From contig CAIYBN010000140.1 in assembly GCA_903924465.1 (NCBI GenBank), positions 1 through 64,000 on the forward strand: a stretch of 64,000 nt of DNA, written 5' to 3'. Numbering within the stretch: position 1 is the stretch's first letter; each line of letters starts with the position of its first letter. This stretch comes from an uncultured Myxococcales bacterium. GTDB lineage: Bacteria > Myxococcota_A > UBA9042. Shown piece by piece: positions 37,885 through 46,911 of the stretch. The notes beneath the pieces are model-generated. The model was not told where the DNA came from and made no database searches. It was given only the letters and a program-made list of their open reading frames with translations. The translations under genes were made by a program, and so were the position numbers.

Positions 37885-40800
37885 ATGACCCTGCCCCGAA
37901 GTGAATCCGTGCACTCTGCGCATTGGCCGTCCCGCGCGTTCCTTCTGGCGTTCGTCGCGGCCGCTGCTGGCTGTGGCACGTCCGCGGGAGGAACCGGCGC
38001 CGACGTGGCAGCTCCGGGAGACACAGTGGAAGACGCGCAAATCGACGTGGGACCAAGCGATGCGTCGGGAAGCGACATCGCCGGTGCGGACGTTCTCGAC
38101 CAGGACGCTCCAGACACGCAAAGTCAGACCGATGCCGCGGGCGACAGCCAAGCGGGCAGCGATGCGGTGAGTGTCGATGTGCCGACCGGCTGTACCCAAA
38201 GCAGCGACTGCGACGACGGCAACGCCTGCACCGTGGACAGTTGTTCCGCCGGCAAATGCGTGAGCAAGCCGCTCGATGGCGGCGCGTGCGACGACCACAA
38301 CGCATGCACGACCGGCGACTCCTGCCAAAGTGGCCAATGCGCGGGCGCGGCCAGCCTGGATTGCGATGACCAGAACGTCTGCACCAAGGACACCTGCGAC
38401 CTGAAGATCGGCTGCCAACACCCGTTTGCCAACGGCGTGTCCTGCGACGACGGGCAGAAATGCAGCGTCCAGGACGCGTGCTCGGCGGGGAAATGCCTGG
38501 GCGTCGTGCCGGCATGCGCCGACGACAACCCGTGCACGGACGACACCTGCATCGACGCGGCGGGCTGCGTTCACCTGCCCAGCGCCGCGACCTGCGACGA
38601 CGGCAACGCGTGCACCGCTGGCGATACGTGCACCAGCGGCAAGTGCGCGCCAGGCGCCATTTTGGGCTGCGACGACAGCGATCCGTGCACAATCGACAGC
38701 TGCGACCTGGCCAAGGGCTGCACGCACACCGCCAGCGACACGTTCTGCACCGACGGCAACGCGTGCACAGCCGGCGACCAGTGCATCCTCGGACTGTGCA
38801 TCGGCGCGCAGGTGGACTGCGATGACAAGAACGTTTGCACCAGCGATGTGTGTGACCAGAAGCTCGGCTGCTTGCACACGGACGTTCCCGGCCCCTGCAC
38901 GGACAACAACCCGTGCACCGCGGGCGACACCTGCACGGGCGGCACCTGCGCGGCGGGCGGCGAGCCAGGCTGCGACGACGGCAATCCCTGCACCGTGGAC
39001 ACGTGCGAGCCGACCAGCGGCTGCCAGCATCAAGCGATCGGCGGCGCGTGCAGCGACGGCAATGCCTGCACCACCGGCGACGTCTGCAAAGGCGGCCAGT
39101 GCGTGGCGGCCGGCAATCTCGTGTGCGACGACGGCAACGTCTGCACCAAGGACGCGTGCGATCTGCAAAATGGCTGCACCTACACCGACGCCGACGGACT
39201 CGGCTGCGACGACGGCCAGAAGTGCTCGACCAACGACGCGTGCTTGCACGGTAGCTGCGTGGGCGTGGCACCCACATGCGCGGACGCGAACCCGTGCACG
39301 GACGACACGTGCTCGGACACGAGCGGCTGCGTTCACCTGAACAATGCACTGGCATGCGACGATGGCAACGCCTGCAGCACGGGCGACGCGTGCAAGGGCG
39401 GCGTCTGCACCGCGGGCGCCAATCTCGGCTGCGACGACGGCAAGGTCTGCACCCAGGACGCGTGCGACGTGGCGACCGGCTGCACGCACGCGCTTTTGAC
39501 CGGACCCTGCACGGACGGCAACGCCTGTACCGCCGGCGACACGTGCAGCACGGACGGCGGATGCGCGGGCGGGGCCATCGACTGCAATGACGGCAATGGC
39601 TGCACCGTGGACAGCTGCGACAAGCAGGCCGGCTGCACGCACACGGCGCTTGACGCCGCCTGTTCGGATGGCGACGCGTGCACGGTCGACGACCTGTGCG
39701 TGAACGGCAAGTGCGGACCGGGCACCAAGTTGTCATGCGACGACGGCAACGCGTGTACGACGGACAGTTGCGACAAGCTGCTGGGTTGTGTCCACAAGGC
39801 GACGGACGGAACGTGCTCGGATGGCAACGCGTGCACGACCGGCGACCTGTGCGTGGCCGGCCAATGCCTGCCGAGCGGCAACCTGCAGTGCGACGACAAG
39901 AACCTGTGCACCAGCGACAGCTGCGCATTCGACAAGGGCTGCGTGTTCAAGGACGCCGACGGCGTTCCCTGCGACGACGGCCAAAAGTGCAGCGTCAACG
40001 ACGCGTGCCTGCACGCCAAATGCGCGGGCGTGGTGCCAAACTGTGACGACGGCAACCTGTGCAGCGACGACACCTGCACGGACACGGCGGGCTGCGTGCA
40101 CCTGGCCAACAGCGTGACCTGCGAGGATGGCACCGCCTGCACCGTCGGCGACGCGTGCAAGAACGGCAAGTGCGCGCCCGGCGTGGCGATCGGCTGCGAC
40201 GACGGCAATCCTTGCACGCAGGACAGCTGCGCGGCGGACAGCGGCTGCGTGCATGTGCCGGTCGGGTCGGGAACTTGCACCGATGGCGATGCGTGCACGG
40301 TCAGCGACGCCTGCCAGTCCGGCCAGTGCCTGGGCAAGGCGGCGACGTGCGACGACGGCAATCCGTGCACCGCAGACGGCTGCGACAAGTCGGCGGGCTG
40401 CACGCACACGGCGATCGAGAACGGCTGCGACGACGGCAACGCTTGCACGCAAAACGACGTGTGCACGCAGGGCGTGTGCGCACCGGGCCAGGCGGTCTTT
40501 TGCGACGACCAGAACCCGTGCACGGATGACACCTGCGACAAGAAATTGGGCTGTGTCTCCACGGCCAACGACCTGAACACGTGCAGCGACGGCAATGCCT
40601 GCACGACGGGCGACGTGTGCAAGGGCGGCAAGTGCGTCTTTGGCGCCGCGCCGGACTGCGATGACAAGAACCTGTGCACCAAGGATTTTTGCGATCCCGC
40701 CAAAGGCTGCGACCACAGCAACGCGGACGGCATCCCGTGCGACGACGGCCAAAAATGCAGCGTGGCCGACACGTGCGCGGGCGGAATCTGCGCGGGCGTG

Positions 40801-43800
40801 ATGGCGAACTGCGACGACGGCAACGTCTGCACCAACGACACGTGCCAGGACGGCGTGGGCTGCACGCACTTGCCGAACAGCGCGACGTGTACCGATGGCA
40901 ACGCGTGCACGCTGGACGACCTCTGCGGCGACGGCGCGTGCATCCCCGGTCTTGGTCAGAACTGCGACGACGGCCTCGTCTGCACCTCGGACTTCTGCGA
41001 CGTGACCGCCGGCTGCGGGCACAAGAATCTGGTCGGCTTGTGCAACGACGGCGACGCGTGCACGTCGGGCGACACGTGCACCAAAGGTGCGTGCGTGGGC
41101 AGCGCGACGAGTTGCGACGACAAGAACCCGTGCACAATGGACACCTGTGACAGCAAGCTGGGCTGCCAGCACAGCGCGTCGCCACAGGCCGGCCCGATCG
41201 CGCTGGCCTGTGACGACGGCAACGCGTGCACGAAAAACGACACGTGCGTGGGCACCGCGTGCCAGGGTGTCGGGCTGGTTTGCAACGACGGCAAGGACTG
41301 CACCGTGGACTTCTGCGACGTGACGACGGGCTGCCAGACGAGCCCCGTCGGGGCAGGCGTCCTGTGTTCAGACGGCGACGGCTGCACGTCCGGCGACCAA
41401 TGCGACGGCAACGGCGCGTGCAAGGCAACCGGCGTGACCGTGTGCAACGACAGCAACGACTGCACGACGGACAGCTGCAAGAAGGGCGCGTGCGTCTTTG
41501 TCGGCTTCAGCAACGCGACGCCCGGGATCTGCGACGACGGCAGCAAGTGCACGGCCAACGACGCCTGCGTGGCCGGCAAGTGCACGGGCACCGCAGTCGT
41601 GTGTGACGACGGCAATGTCTGCACCAACGACTTCTGCGACCCGATCGGCGGCTGCGGCGCGTTAGCCGCCAACAACGGCGCGACGTGCAGCGACGGCAAC
41701 GGCTGCACAGAGGCCGACACGTGCCAAGCGGGAATTTGCACCGGCGGCAGCGCGGTGACGTGCACGGCGGATCAATGCCATGTCGCGGGGACGTGCAATC
41801 CGACGACCGGGACCTGCTCCACCGCTGCGGCGAAGTCCGATGGGGTCACGTGCAACGACGGCAGCGCGTGCAGCCAGACAGACACGTGCATCGCGGGCGT
41901 CTGCACCGGCAGCAATCCTGTGGTCTGTACCGCCGATCCGTGCCACATCGCCGGAAGCTGCGACCCAACGAACGGTACATGCTCGGTGGCCACGGCCAAG
42001 GCGGACGGATTTCCGTGCAACGACGGCAGCGCGTGCAGCCAGACGGACGCGTGCGAGGCCGGGGTGTGCATCGGCAGCAATCCGGTGACGTGCCCGGCTG
42101 ACCAGTGCCACATCGCGGGGACCTGCAATCCAACGACCGGCGCGTGCTCCGCCGCCACCGCCAAAACGGACGGCGCCGCTTGCAACGACGGCAGCGCATG
42201 CAGCCAAACCGACGGGTGCGTGGCGGGCGTCTGCACCGGCGGCAATCCGGTGGTCTGCACGGCCGACCAGTGTCACACCGCCGGAACGTGCAACCCAGCC
42301 ACCGGTGTGTGCTCGGCGGCCGCACTGAAATCCGATGGCGTCGTATGCGACGACGGCAACGCGTGCAGCCAGACGGACACGTGCGCCGCGGGCGTTTGCA
42401 CCGGCAGCAACCCGGTCATCTGCACCGCCGACCAGTGCCATGTCGCGGGAACGTGCAACACGACGAGCGGCTTGTGCCCCACGCCGACCGCCAAGTCCGA
42501 CGGGGCCGCGTGCAACGACTCGAACGCGTGCAGTCAGACCGACACTTGCCTGGCGGGCGTCTGCACGGGCAGCAACCCGGTGGTCTGCACCGCCGACCAG
42601 TGCCATGTCGCCGGCACCTGCGCGTCGGCAACCGGTGTCTGCTCCACCGCCACCGCCAAGTCCGACGGCACGCTCTGTGACGACAATACCGTCTGCACCT
42701 CGACGGACCATTGCACGTCCGGCGTCTGCGGCGGCACCGCGCTCAACTGTAGCGACGGCTTCGCCTGCACCGCCGATCCGTGCGATCCGGTGGCGGGGTG
42801 CAGCCACATCACCAACAACAATGCCTGCAACGACAACACGAGCTGCACGTACGATGCCTGCATCGCTGGCGTCGGCTGCCTGAACGTGCCGAACACGGTG
42901 CCGTGCTCGGATGGGAATGCGTGCACCACGGACGTCTGCACGAGCGGCGCCAGCACCACGGGCTGCAGCAATCCGCCGGTCACCGACGGCACCGTCTGCA
43001 GCGACGGCAACACCTGCTCGACCGACGACCAGTGCGTCACGGGCTCCTGCAAGACGCCTGGGCAAATCGGCCTGCTGTGCAACGGCAGCTGCGTCAACGG
43101 CTACACCGATCCCGCGAACTGCGGCGCATGTGGCGTGATTTGTCCCCTCGGCTGCGGCGCGGGCGTGTGCAACAAAGTGGTCTCGTCCGCGATCGGTTCA
43201 ACTGCCTATGGCCACTCGTGCTCGGTCATCAGTGACGGCAGCGTGCGCTGCTGGGGCTACAACCTGTATGGCCAACTCGGCGACGGCACGACCACCAATC
43301 GCACCAAGCCCATCATACCGGCCGGCATCACGAACGCGGTGAAGCTGGTCCTCGGCTACGAGCACACCTGCGCGCTGCTGGCAGACGGCACCGTCAAGTG
43401 CTGGGGTTACAACACCGACGGCGAAGTGGGCGACGGCACCACGACGTACCGCACGGTGCCGACGACCGTCCTGGGTCTGGCTGGCGTCACCGACATCGCC
43501 GCCGGCCTCTACTTCAATTGCGCACTACTTCAGGGCGGCGGGATGAAGTGCTGGGGCTACAATACCGACTACGAGTTGCTCGACGGCACGACGACGAACC
43601 GCCTGTCCCCCGTCATAGCGACGAACGCACCGACCGGGGTCGTGGAAATTTCCGCCGGCTATTGGCACTTCTGTGTGCGCCTCACCGACGGCACGGTCAA
43701 GTGCTGGGGATACAACTCATACGGTCAGCTCGGCGACGGCACGACCACCACCCGCAGCGTGCCGGTCGCTGTCTCGGGCCTGACCAACGCGACGCAAATT

Positions 43801-44262
43801 TCGGCCGGTGGGTTCCACAACTGCGCGCTGTTGTCCGACCACACCGCGAAATGCTGGGGATACAATTCCTACGGTGAGCTCGGCGACGGCACCACGACCA
43901 GCCGCCCCTTGCCGGTCGCGTCGCTCGCGTCGGCCGGCACGACGCTGGCCAATGTCTCGGTCGTGCGGGCCGGGGCTTACCACACCTGCTGGGGCCTGAC
44001 CGACGGCACCATGAAGTGCAGCGGGTACAATACCTGGGGCCAGCTCGGCGACGGCACCACAACCAACCGCAGCTTTCCCGTCACCGTGCTGGCGTCCATC
44101 GGCAACAACTTCCTCAGCTGGACGCAATGGTCATCGCTCTATTACCACACCTGTGCGGTGATGAGTGACGGCACGTCGAAGTGCTGGGGCTGGAACACAA
44201 GCGGTCAAATCGGCGACAACACGACGACAAATCGCTCCTTTCCGACGACCGTGTTGTACTGA
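37885..44262 (+). CDS. giant Cys-repeat lipoprotein with C-terminal RCC1 propeller
   Basis: A 2,125-residue surface lipoprotein. ATG 37885 follows TGGAG; the signal peptide ends at the lipobox AAGC (about residue 32) and an acidic Asp/Ser/Ala tether follows. Residues ~105-1290 are tandem Cys units of the slime-mould CTDC type (CDDGNxCTxDxCD...GCxH), grouped into ~255-residue super-repeats. Residues ~1291-1620 are six 55-residue units (CTADQCHxAGTC...CSQTDTC). A short Cys-rich linker leads to seven RCC1 repeats (CWGYNxxGQLGDGTTTNR) that should form a seven-bladed propeller. Cys content implies an extracellular, disulfide-locked rod carrying a propeller head, perhaps for adhesion or prey contact. 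No catalytic motif seen. Confidence 0.88.
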   Translation: MTLPRSESVHSAHWPSRAFLLAFVAAAAGCGTSAGGTGADVAAPGDTVEDAQIDVGPSDASGSDIAGADVLDQDAPDTQSQTDAAGDSQAGSDAVSVDVPTGCTQSSDCDDGNACTVDSCSAGKCVSKPLDGGACDDHNACTTGDSCQSGQCAGAASLDCDDQNVCTKDTCDLKIGCQHPFANGVSCDDGQKCSVQDACSAGKCLGVVPACADDNPCTDDTCIDAAGCVHLPSAATCDDGNACTAGDTCTSGKCAPGAILGCDDSDPCTIDSCDLAKGCTHTASDTFCTDGNACTAGDQCILGLCIGAQVDCDDKNVCTSDVCDQKLGCLHTDVPGPCTDNNPCTAGDTCTGGTCAAGGEPGCDDGNPCTVDTCEPTSGCQHQAIGGACSDGNACTTGDVCKGGQCVAAGNLVCDDGNVCTKDACDLQNGCTYTDADGLGCDDGQKCSTNDACLHGSCVGVAPTCADANPCTDDTCSDTSGCVHLNNALACDDGNACSTGDACKGGVCTAGANLGCDDGKVCTQDACDVATGCTHALLTGPCTDGNACTAGDTCSTDGGCAGGAIDCNDGNGCTVDSCDKQAGCTHTALDAACSDGDACTVDDLCVNGKCGPGTKLSCDDGNACTTDSCDKLLGCVHKATDGTCSDGNACTTGDLCVAGQCLPSGNLQCDDKNLCTSDSCAFDKGCVFKDADGVPCDDGQKCSVNDACLHAKCAGVVPNCDDGNLCSDDTCTDTAGCVHLANSVTCEDGTACTVGDACKNGKCAPGVAIGCDDGNPCTQDSCAADSGCVHVPVGSGTCTDGDACTVSDACQSGQCLGKAATCDDGNPCTADGCDKSAGCTHTAIENGCDDGNACTQNDVCTQGVCAPGQAVFCDDQNPCTDDTCDKKLGCVSTANDLNTCSDGNACTTGDVCKGGKCVFGAAPDCDDKNLCTKDFCDPAKGCDHSNADGIPCDDGQKCSVADTCAGGICAGVMANCDDGNVCTNDTCQDGVGCTHLPNSATCTDGNACTLDDLCGDGACIPGLGQNCDDGLVCTSDFCDVTAGCGHKNLVGLCNDGDACTSGDTCTKGACVGSATSCDDKNPCTMDTCDSKLGCQHSASPQAGPIALACDDGNACTKNDTCVGTACQGVGLVCNDGKDCTVDFCDVTTGCQTSPVGAGVLCSDGDGCTSGDQCDGNGACKATGVTVCNDSNDCTTDSCKKGACVFVGFSNATPGICDDGSKCTANDACVAGKCTGTAVVCDDGNVCTNDFCDPIGGCGALAANNGATCSDGNGCTEADTCQAGICTGGSAVTCTADQCHVAGTCNPTTGTCSTAAAKSDGVTCNDGSACSQTDTCIAGVCTGSNPVVCTADPCHIAGSCDPTNGTCSVATAKADGFPCNDGSACSQTDACEAGVCIGSNPVTCPADQCHIAGTCNPTTGACSAATAKTDGAACNDGSACSQTDGCVAGVCTGGNPVVCTADQCHTAGTCNPATGVCSAAALKSDGVVCDDGNACSQTDTCAAGVCTGSNPVICTADQCHVAGTCNTTSGLCPTPTAKSDGAACNDSNACSQTDTCLAGVCTGSNPVVCTADQCHVAGTCASATGVCSTATAKSDGTLCDDNTVCTSTDHCTSGVCGGTALNCSDGFACTADPCDPVAGCSHITNNNACNDNTSCTYDACIAGVGCLNVPNTVPCSDGNACTTDVCTSGASTTGCSNPPVTDGTVCSDGNTCSTDDQCVTGSCKTPGQIGLLCNGSCVNGYTDPANCGACGVICPLGCGAGVCNKVVSSAIGSTAYGHSCSVISDGSVRCWGYNLYGQLGDGTTTNRTKPIIPAGITNAVKLVLGYEHTCALLADGTVKCWGYNTDGEVGDGTTTYRTVPTTVLGLAGVTDIAAGLYFNCALLQGGGMKCWGYNTDYELLDGTTTNRLSPVIATNAPTGVVEISAGYWHFCVRLTDGTVKCWGYNSYGQLGDGTTTTRSVPVAVSGLTNATQISAGGFHNCALLSDHTAKCWGYNSYGELGDGTTTSRPLPVASLASAGTTLANVSVVRAGAYHTCWGLTDGTMKCSGYNTWGQLGDGTTTNRSFPVTVLASIGNNFLSWTQWSSLYYHTCAVMSDGTSKCWGWNTSGQIGDNTTTNRSFPTTVLY
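38443..41502 (+). repeat. higher-order coding repeat, period ~765 bp, four copies
   Basis: The landmark CDDGQKCS recurs with its first Cys codon at 38443, 39205, 39970 and 40738, spacings of 762, 765 and 768 bp. Each super-repeat contains about six CTDC-type units in the same order (ending with a GCVHL or GCTHL unit after the landmark). A decayed fifth landmark (CDDGSKCT) is at 41530. The end coordinate is estimated from the period. Confidence 0.75.
41755..42744 (+). repeat. six tandem 165-bp coding units
   Basis: Units begin at 41755, 41920, 42085, 42250, 42415 and 42580, each exactly 165 bp (55 codons), with no length change. Each encodes VxCTADQCHxAGTC, an Asn/Thr-rich turn, a TAKSDG segment, and CSQTDTCxAGVCTGSNP. 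The sixth diverges in its second half. The exact register suggests recent unequal crossing-over. Confidence 0.85.
43213..44259 (+). repeat. RCC1-type repeats (seven) in the lipoprotein C-terminus
   Basis: Seven copies of a ~50-residue unit with CWGYN followed by GQLGDGTTTNR (variants CSGYN in the sixth, CWGWN in the seventh, GELL in the third). Seven is the blade number of classical RCC1 propellers. Bounds are approximate. Confidence 0.8.
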
Positions 44263-44479
44263 ACTCGGGGACGGGAACGCCCGCTGACGGTGCCTCGCGA
44301 ATCCGCATCGCAGTGACGCGGGGATAGCCCGAATCAACCTGACGCATAATACGCTTCCATTTCATGAACATTCAGCGCAGGCCGTTGACGAGGATTCGCT
44401 TCGCGGCGACCGTCCGGACACGAATCTGTCCGCGCTGTGCGGAGTTTTGCTTTTTGCAACCGGTACCCTGGAGTTCACC

Positions 44480-44821
44480 ATGTTTGCTCGTTTTCTCGTC
44501 ACCGCAGTTCTCCTGTCCGTCGTGTCGGCTTCCGCGGCGTATGCCGACGTGCTCGTGCTGGTTTCTCATGAAGTCAAGGACTTCGACGCGTGGAAGAAGG
44601 GCTTTGACGGCGACAAGGCCATGCGCAAGAAAGGCGGCTTCAAGGACCTGTTCGTCGCGCGTGACACCGCGAAGCCGAACCTCGTTCATCTTGGCTTCAT
44701 CGCCCCGAGCGCCGAAAAGGCCAAGGCTTTCATTGAGAACCCGAAGCTCAAGGAAACGATGGAGAAGTGCGGCGTCATCAGCGCCCCGGACATCAAGATC
44801 GCGAATTTGGAAAAGAAGTAG
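44480..44821 (+). CDS. small exported protein with dimeric alpha/beta-barrel-like fold
   Basis: A 113-residue protein with a clean signal peptide (MFARFLVTAVLLSVVSASAA then YADV). The mature part, VSHEVKDFDAWKKGFDGDK, NLVHLGFIAPSAEKAKAFIE and LKETMEKCGVISAPDIKI, resembles small antibiotic-biosynthesis-monooxygenase-like or DUF3764-type proteins. One Cys only. Role unknown. ATG 44480 has GGAG at spacing 6. It is 224 bp upstream of the lipoxygenase gene and may or may not share its promoter. Confidence 0.6.
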   Translation: MFARFLVTAVLLSVVSASAAYADVLVLVSHEVKDFDAWKKGFDGDKAMRKKGGFKDLFVARDTAKPNLVHLGFIAPSAEKAKAFIENPKLKETMEKCGVISAPDIKIANLEKK

Positions 44822-45045
44822 CGCCGAGGGCGAATTCGGGTCCCTGCCCGATGCCAGAAGGACGAGCGAAACGGGTCCCAGATGTGGGTTTGCAGAATGG
44901 GATTGCTCCGCCCTGTGTGTTTCTGTGTGGACAGCGACACTCACAGACAATTTCCTTGATTCGGCCCAACTTTTTCGCATGCTGACGGAGCGTCTCTGCG
45001 GTTCCCCATCCCCAAATGCCCTTGCCACACTCTGAGGAGCGTCTC

Positions 45046-46881
45046 ATGCAGCCATGCCTGCCCCAGAACGAACAGAATCTCAGCAGCCGTCAGCAGGCTC
45101 TCGACGCCGGACGCGCGAAGTACACGTTCTGCTACACGCGTTTCACCAACGTTGCCATGGTTCCCGTTTTGCCCGATGGCGAAAGTCCCGGGGCAGAATG
45201 GCTCGCGCTGATCGCCGAAAAGGGCTTTCACGTGCTGTACAACGCCGCGCGCGTCGGGCTGGATTTTCAGCCTGCCCACAAGAAAGAAGCGTTCGCCGCC
45301 AAGGTGTGGCACTTCCTCCAGACCGACGTCGCCGACGTGCCCGCAGTGCTTGCCCGCGACAGCCGTGAAATCGCAGAAGGCTTGGACAAGAATACGCGCC
45401 AACTGATTGAGACTGCTCGTGATTTGACCGCTGGCGGCATTCACGTCTTCATCAACCAGATGACCGACCGGATGCTGCACGGCGAGGTGTCGGGGCACGC
45501 GAAATCGCTCACGGATTTTGACCAGCTGTTCCGCGACATCAAGAAGCCGGAAGGACTGGCCGACTGGCAAACCGACGCTGCGTTTGCGCGCCTGCGTCTG
45601 GCCGGCTCGAACCCGGTGATGCTGCGGCGCATGGATCAACCCGATCGGCGTTTTGTCCTGGACAAGGCGCAAGCCGCGGGGCTCCTTGGCGCGGACGATT
45701 CCCAGGAAGCGGCGCTGAAGGAAGGGCGGCTGTTCGTGGTGGATCTGACCAGTCTGGACGGCGTTCAGGGCGGCACGTTTCCGGATGGTGAGCAGAAGTA
45801 CTTGCCCGCGCCGTTGGCGGTGTTTGCGGTGCGCAAGGACAAGCGCTTCGTGCCGCTGGGCATCCGGTGCCGGCCCGAACAGCGCTTGTGGACGCCGCTG
45901 GACGGGAAGATGTGGACGTTGGCGCGCAGCAGCTACAACACGGCCGATGGCAACGTGCATCAGGCGGTCAGTCACCTGGCGACGACGCACCTGGTCATGG
46001 AAGCGGTGATTCTGGTGATGCGCCGCCAGGTCGCGCCGTGGCATCCGGTGCGCGTCCTGCTGGAACCGCACTTCCTGGGCACGCTGAATATCAACGACGC
46101 GGCGGACACGTCGCTCTGCCGGCCCCAAGGCGGCGTGGACGCGGTGCTTTCCGGGCCGATTGCGGTCAGTCGCGCGACGGCTGAGGCGGGCGTCACGAAT
46201 TGGAAGTTCAACGGCAGCATGCTGCCGGTCTGGCTGAAGAGTCGTGGTCTGGATGGCGAGCAACTGGTTGACTATCCGTACCGCGACGATGCGCTGCTGC
46301 TGTGGCCGGCGATCCGCACCTGGGTCGGCGAGTACCTCAGCTTGTATTACCACAGCGACACGGACGTGATTGGCGATACCGAGTTGCAGGCTTTTGCCCG
46401 CGAGCTCGGGAGTCAGGACGGCGGTCGCATCAGCGATTTTGGCGAGCCGACTGGCAGCGTGCAAACGCTGGAGTACCTGACGAGCGCCGTGGCCCACATC
46501 ATCTTCACGGCGGCCGTTCAGCACGGCGCGGTCAATTTTCCGCAGTACGATGTGATGTCATTCGCGGCGAACTACCCGCTCGCTTCCTACGCCGAGGTTG
46601 CCGACCAGCCGGTCGCGAACCCCGACGCCGCCCTGCTCGCCCAACTGCCGCCGCTGGACATGGCGCTGTTCCAGTTGGAGTTGGGCTATCTGCTCGGCTC
46701 AACCCGCTTCGGTGTGATGGGCGACTACGACGCGTTTGCCGACGAGCGCGTCGCACCACTCTTGGCCAAATTCCGCCACGTTCTCTCGGCGATTGAGTCG
46801 CAAATCGTCGACCGCAACAGCACGCGCACACCGTACACGACGCTGATGCCCGGGCTTTTGACCCAGAGTATCAACATTTGA
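45046..46881 (+). CDS. bacterial lipoxygenase
   Basis: A 611-residue non-haem iron dioxygenase expected to insert O2 into polyunsaturated fatty acids, giving fatty-acid hydroperoxides. The full lipoxygenase signature H-x4-H-x4-H-x17-H-x8-H is present at residues 305, 310, 315, 333 and 342; iron ligands should be His310, His315, His493 (in HGAVNFPQYDV), Asn497 and the terminal carboxylate of Ile611 (QSINI). No PLAT domain is attached, as is usual in bacteria. ATG 45046 follows GAGGAG. No signal peptide was seen, so it is probably cytoplasmic. It is 30 bp upstream of a catalase-like gene, an arrangement echoing the fused enzymes of corals and cyanobacteria. Confidence 0.92.
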   Translation: MQPCLPQNEQNLSSRQQALDAGRAKYTFCYTRFTNVAMVPVLPDGESPGAEWLALIAEKGFHVLYNAARVGLDFQPAHKKEAFAAKVWHFLQTDVADVPAVLARDSREIAEGLDKNTRQLIETARDLTAGGIHVFINQMTDRMLHGEVSGHAKSLTDFDQLFRDIKKPEGLADWQTDAAFARLRLAGSNPVMLRRMDQPDRRFVLDKAQAAGLLGADDSQEAALKEGRLFVVDLTSLDGVQGGTFPDGEQKYLPAPLAVFAVRKDKRFVPLGIRCRPEQRLWTPLDGKMWTLARSSYNTADGNVHQAVSHLATTHLVMEAVILVMRRQVAPWHPVRVLLEPHFLGTLNINDAADTSLCRPQGGVDAVLSGPIAVSRATAEAGVTNWKFNGSMLPVWLKSRGLDGEQLVDYPYRDDALLLWPAIRTWVGEYLSLYYHSDTDVIGDTELQAFARELGSQDGGRISDFGEPTGSVQTLEYLTSAVAHIIFTAAVQHGAVNFPQYDVMSFAANYPLASYAEVADQPVANPDAALLAQLPPLDMALFQLELGYLLGSTRFGVMGDYDAFADERVAPLLAKFRHVLSAIESQIVDRNSTRTPYTTLMPGLLTQSINI

Positions 46882-46911
46882 CGCACGCGACCGAATTTGC
46901 GGGGAGGTTTC

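Noticed and set aside
38443..42744. CRISPR-like regularly spaced repeats
   Set aside because: Spacing is a multiple of three, units are protein-coding Cys repeats, and there are no unique ~30-bp spacers or cas genes.
37705..43065. Several long minus-strand open frames across the Cys-repeat lipoprotein
   Set aside because: The repeats lack stop triplets on the opposite strand by composition; the antisense products are low-complexity echoes of the repeat, whereas the plus frame has signal peptide and ordered Cys units.
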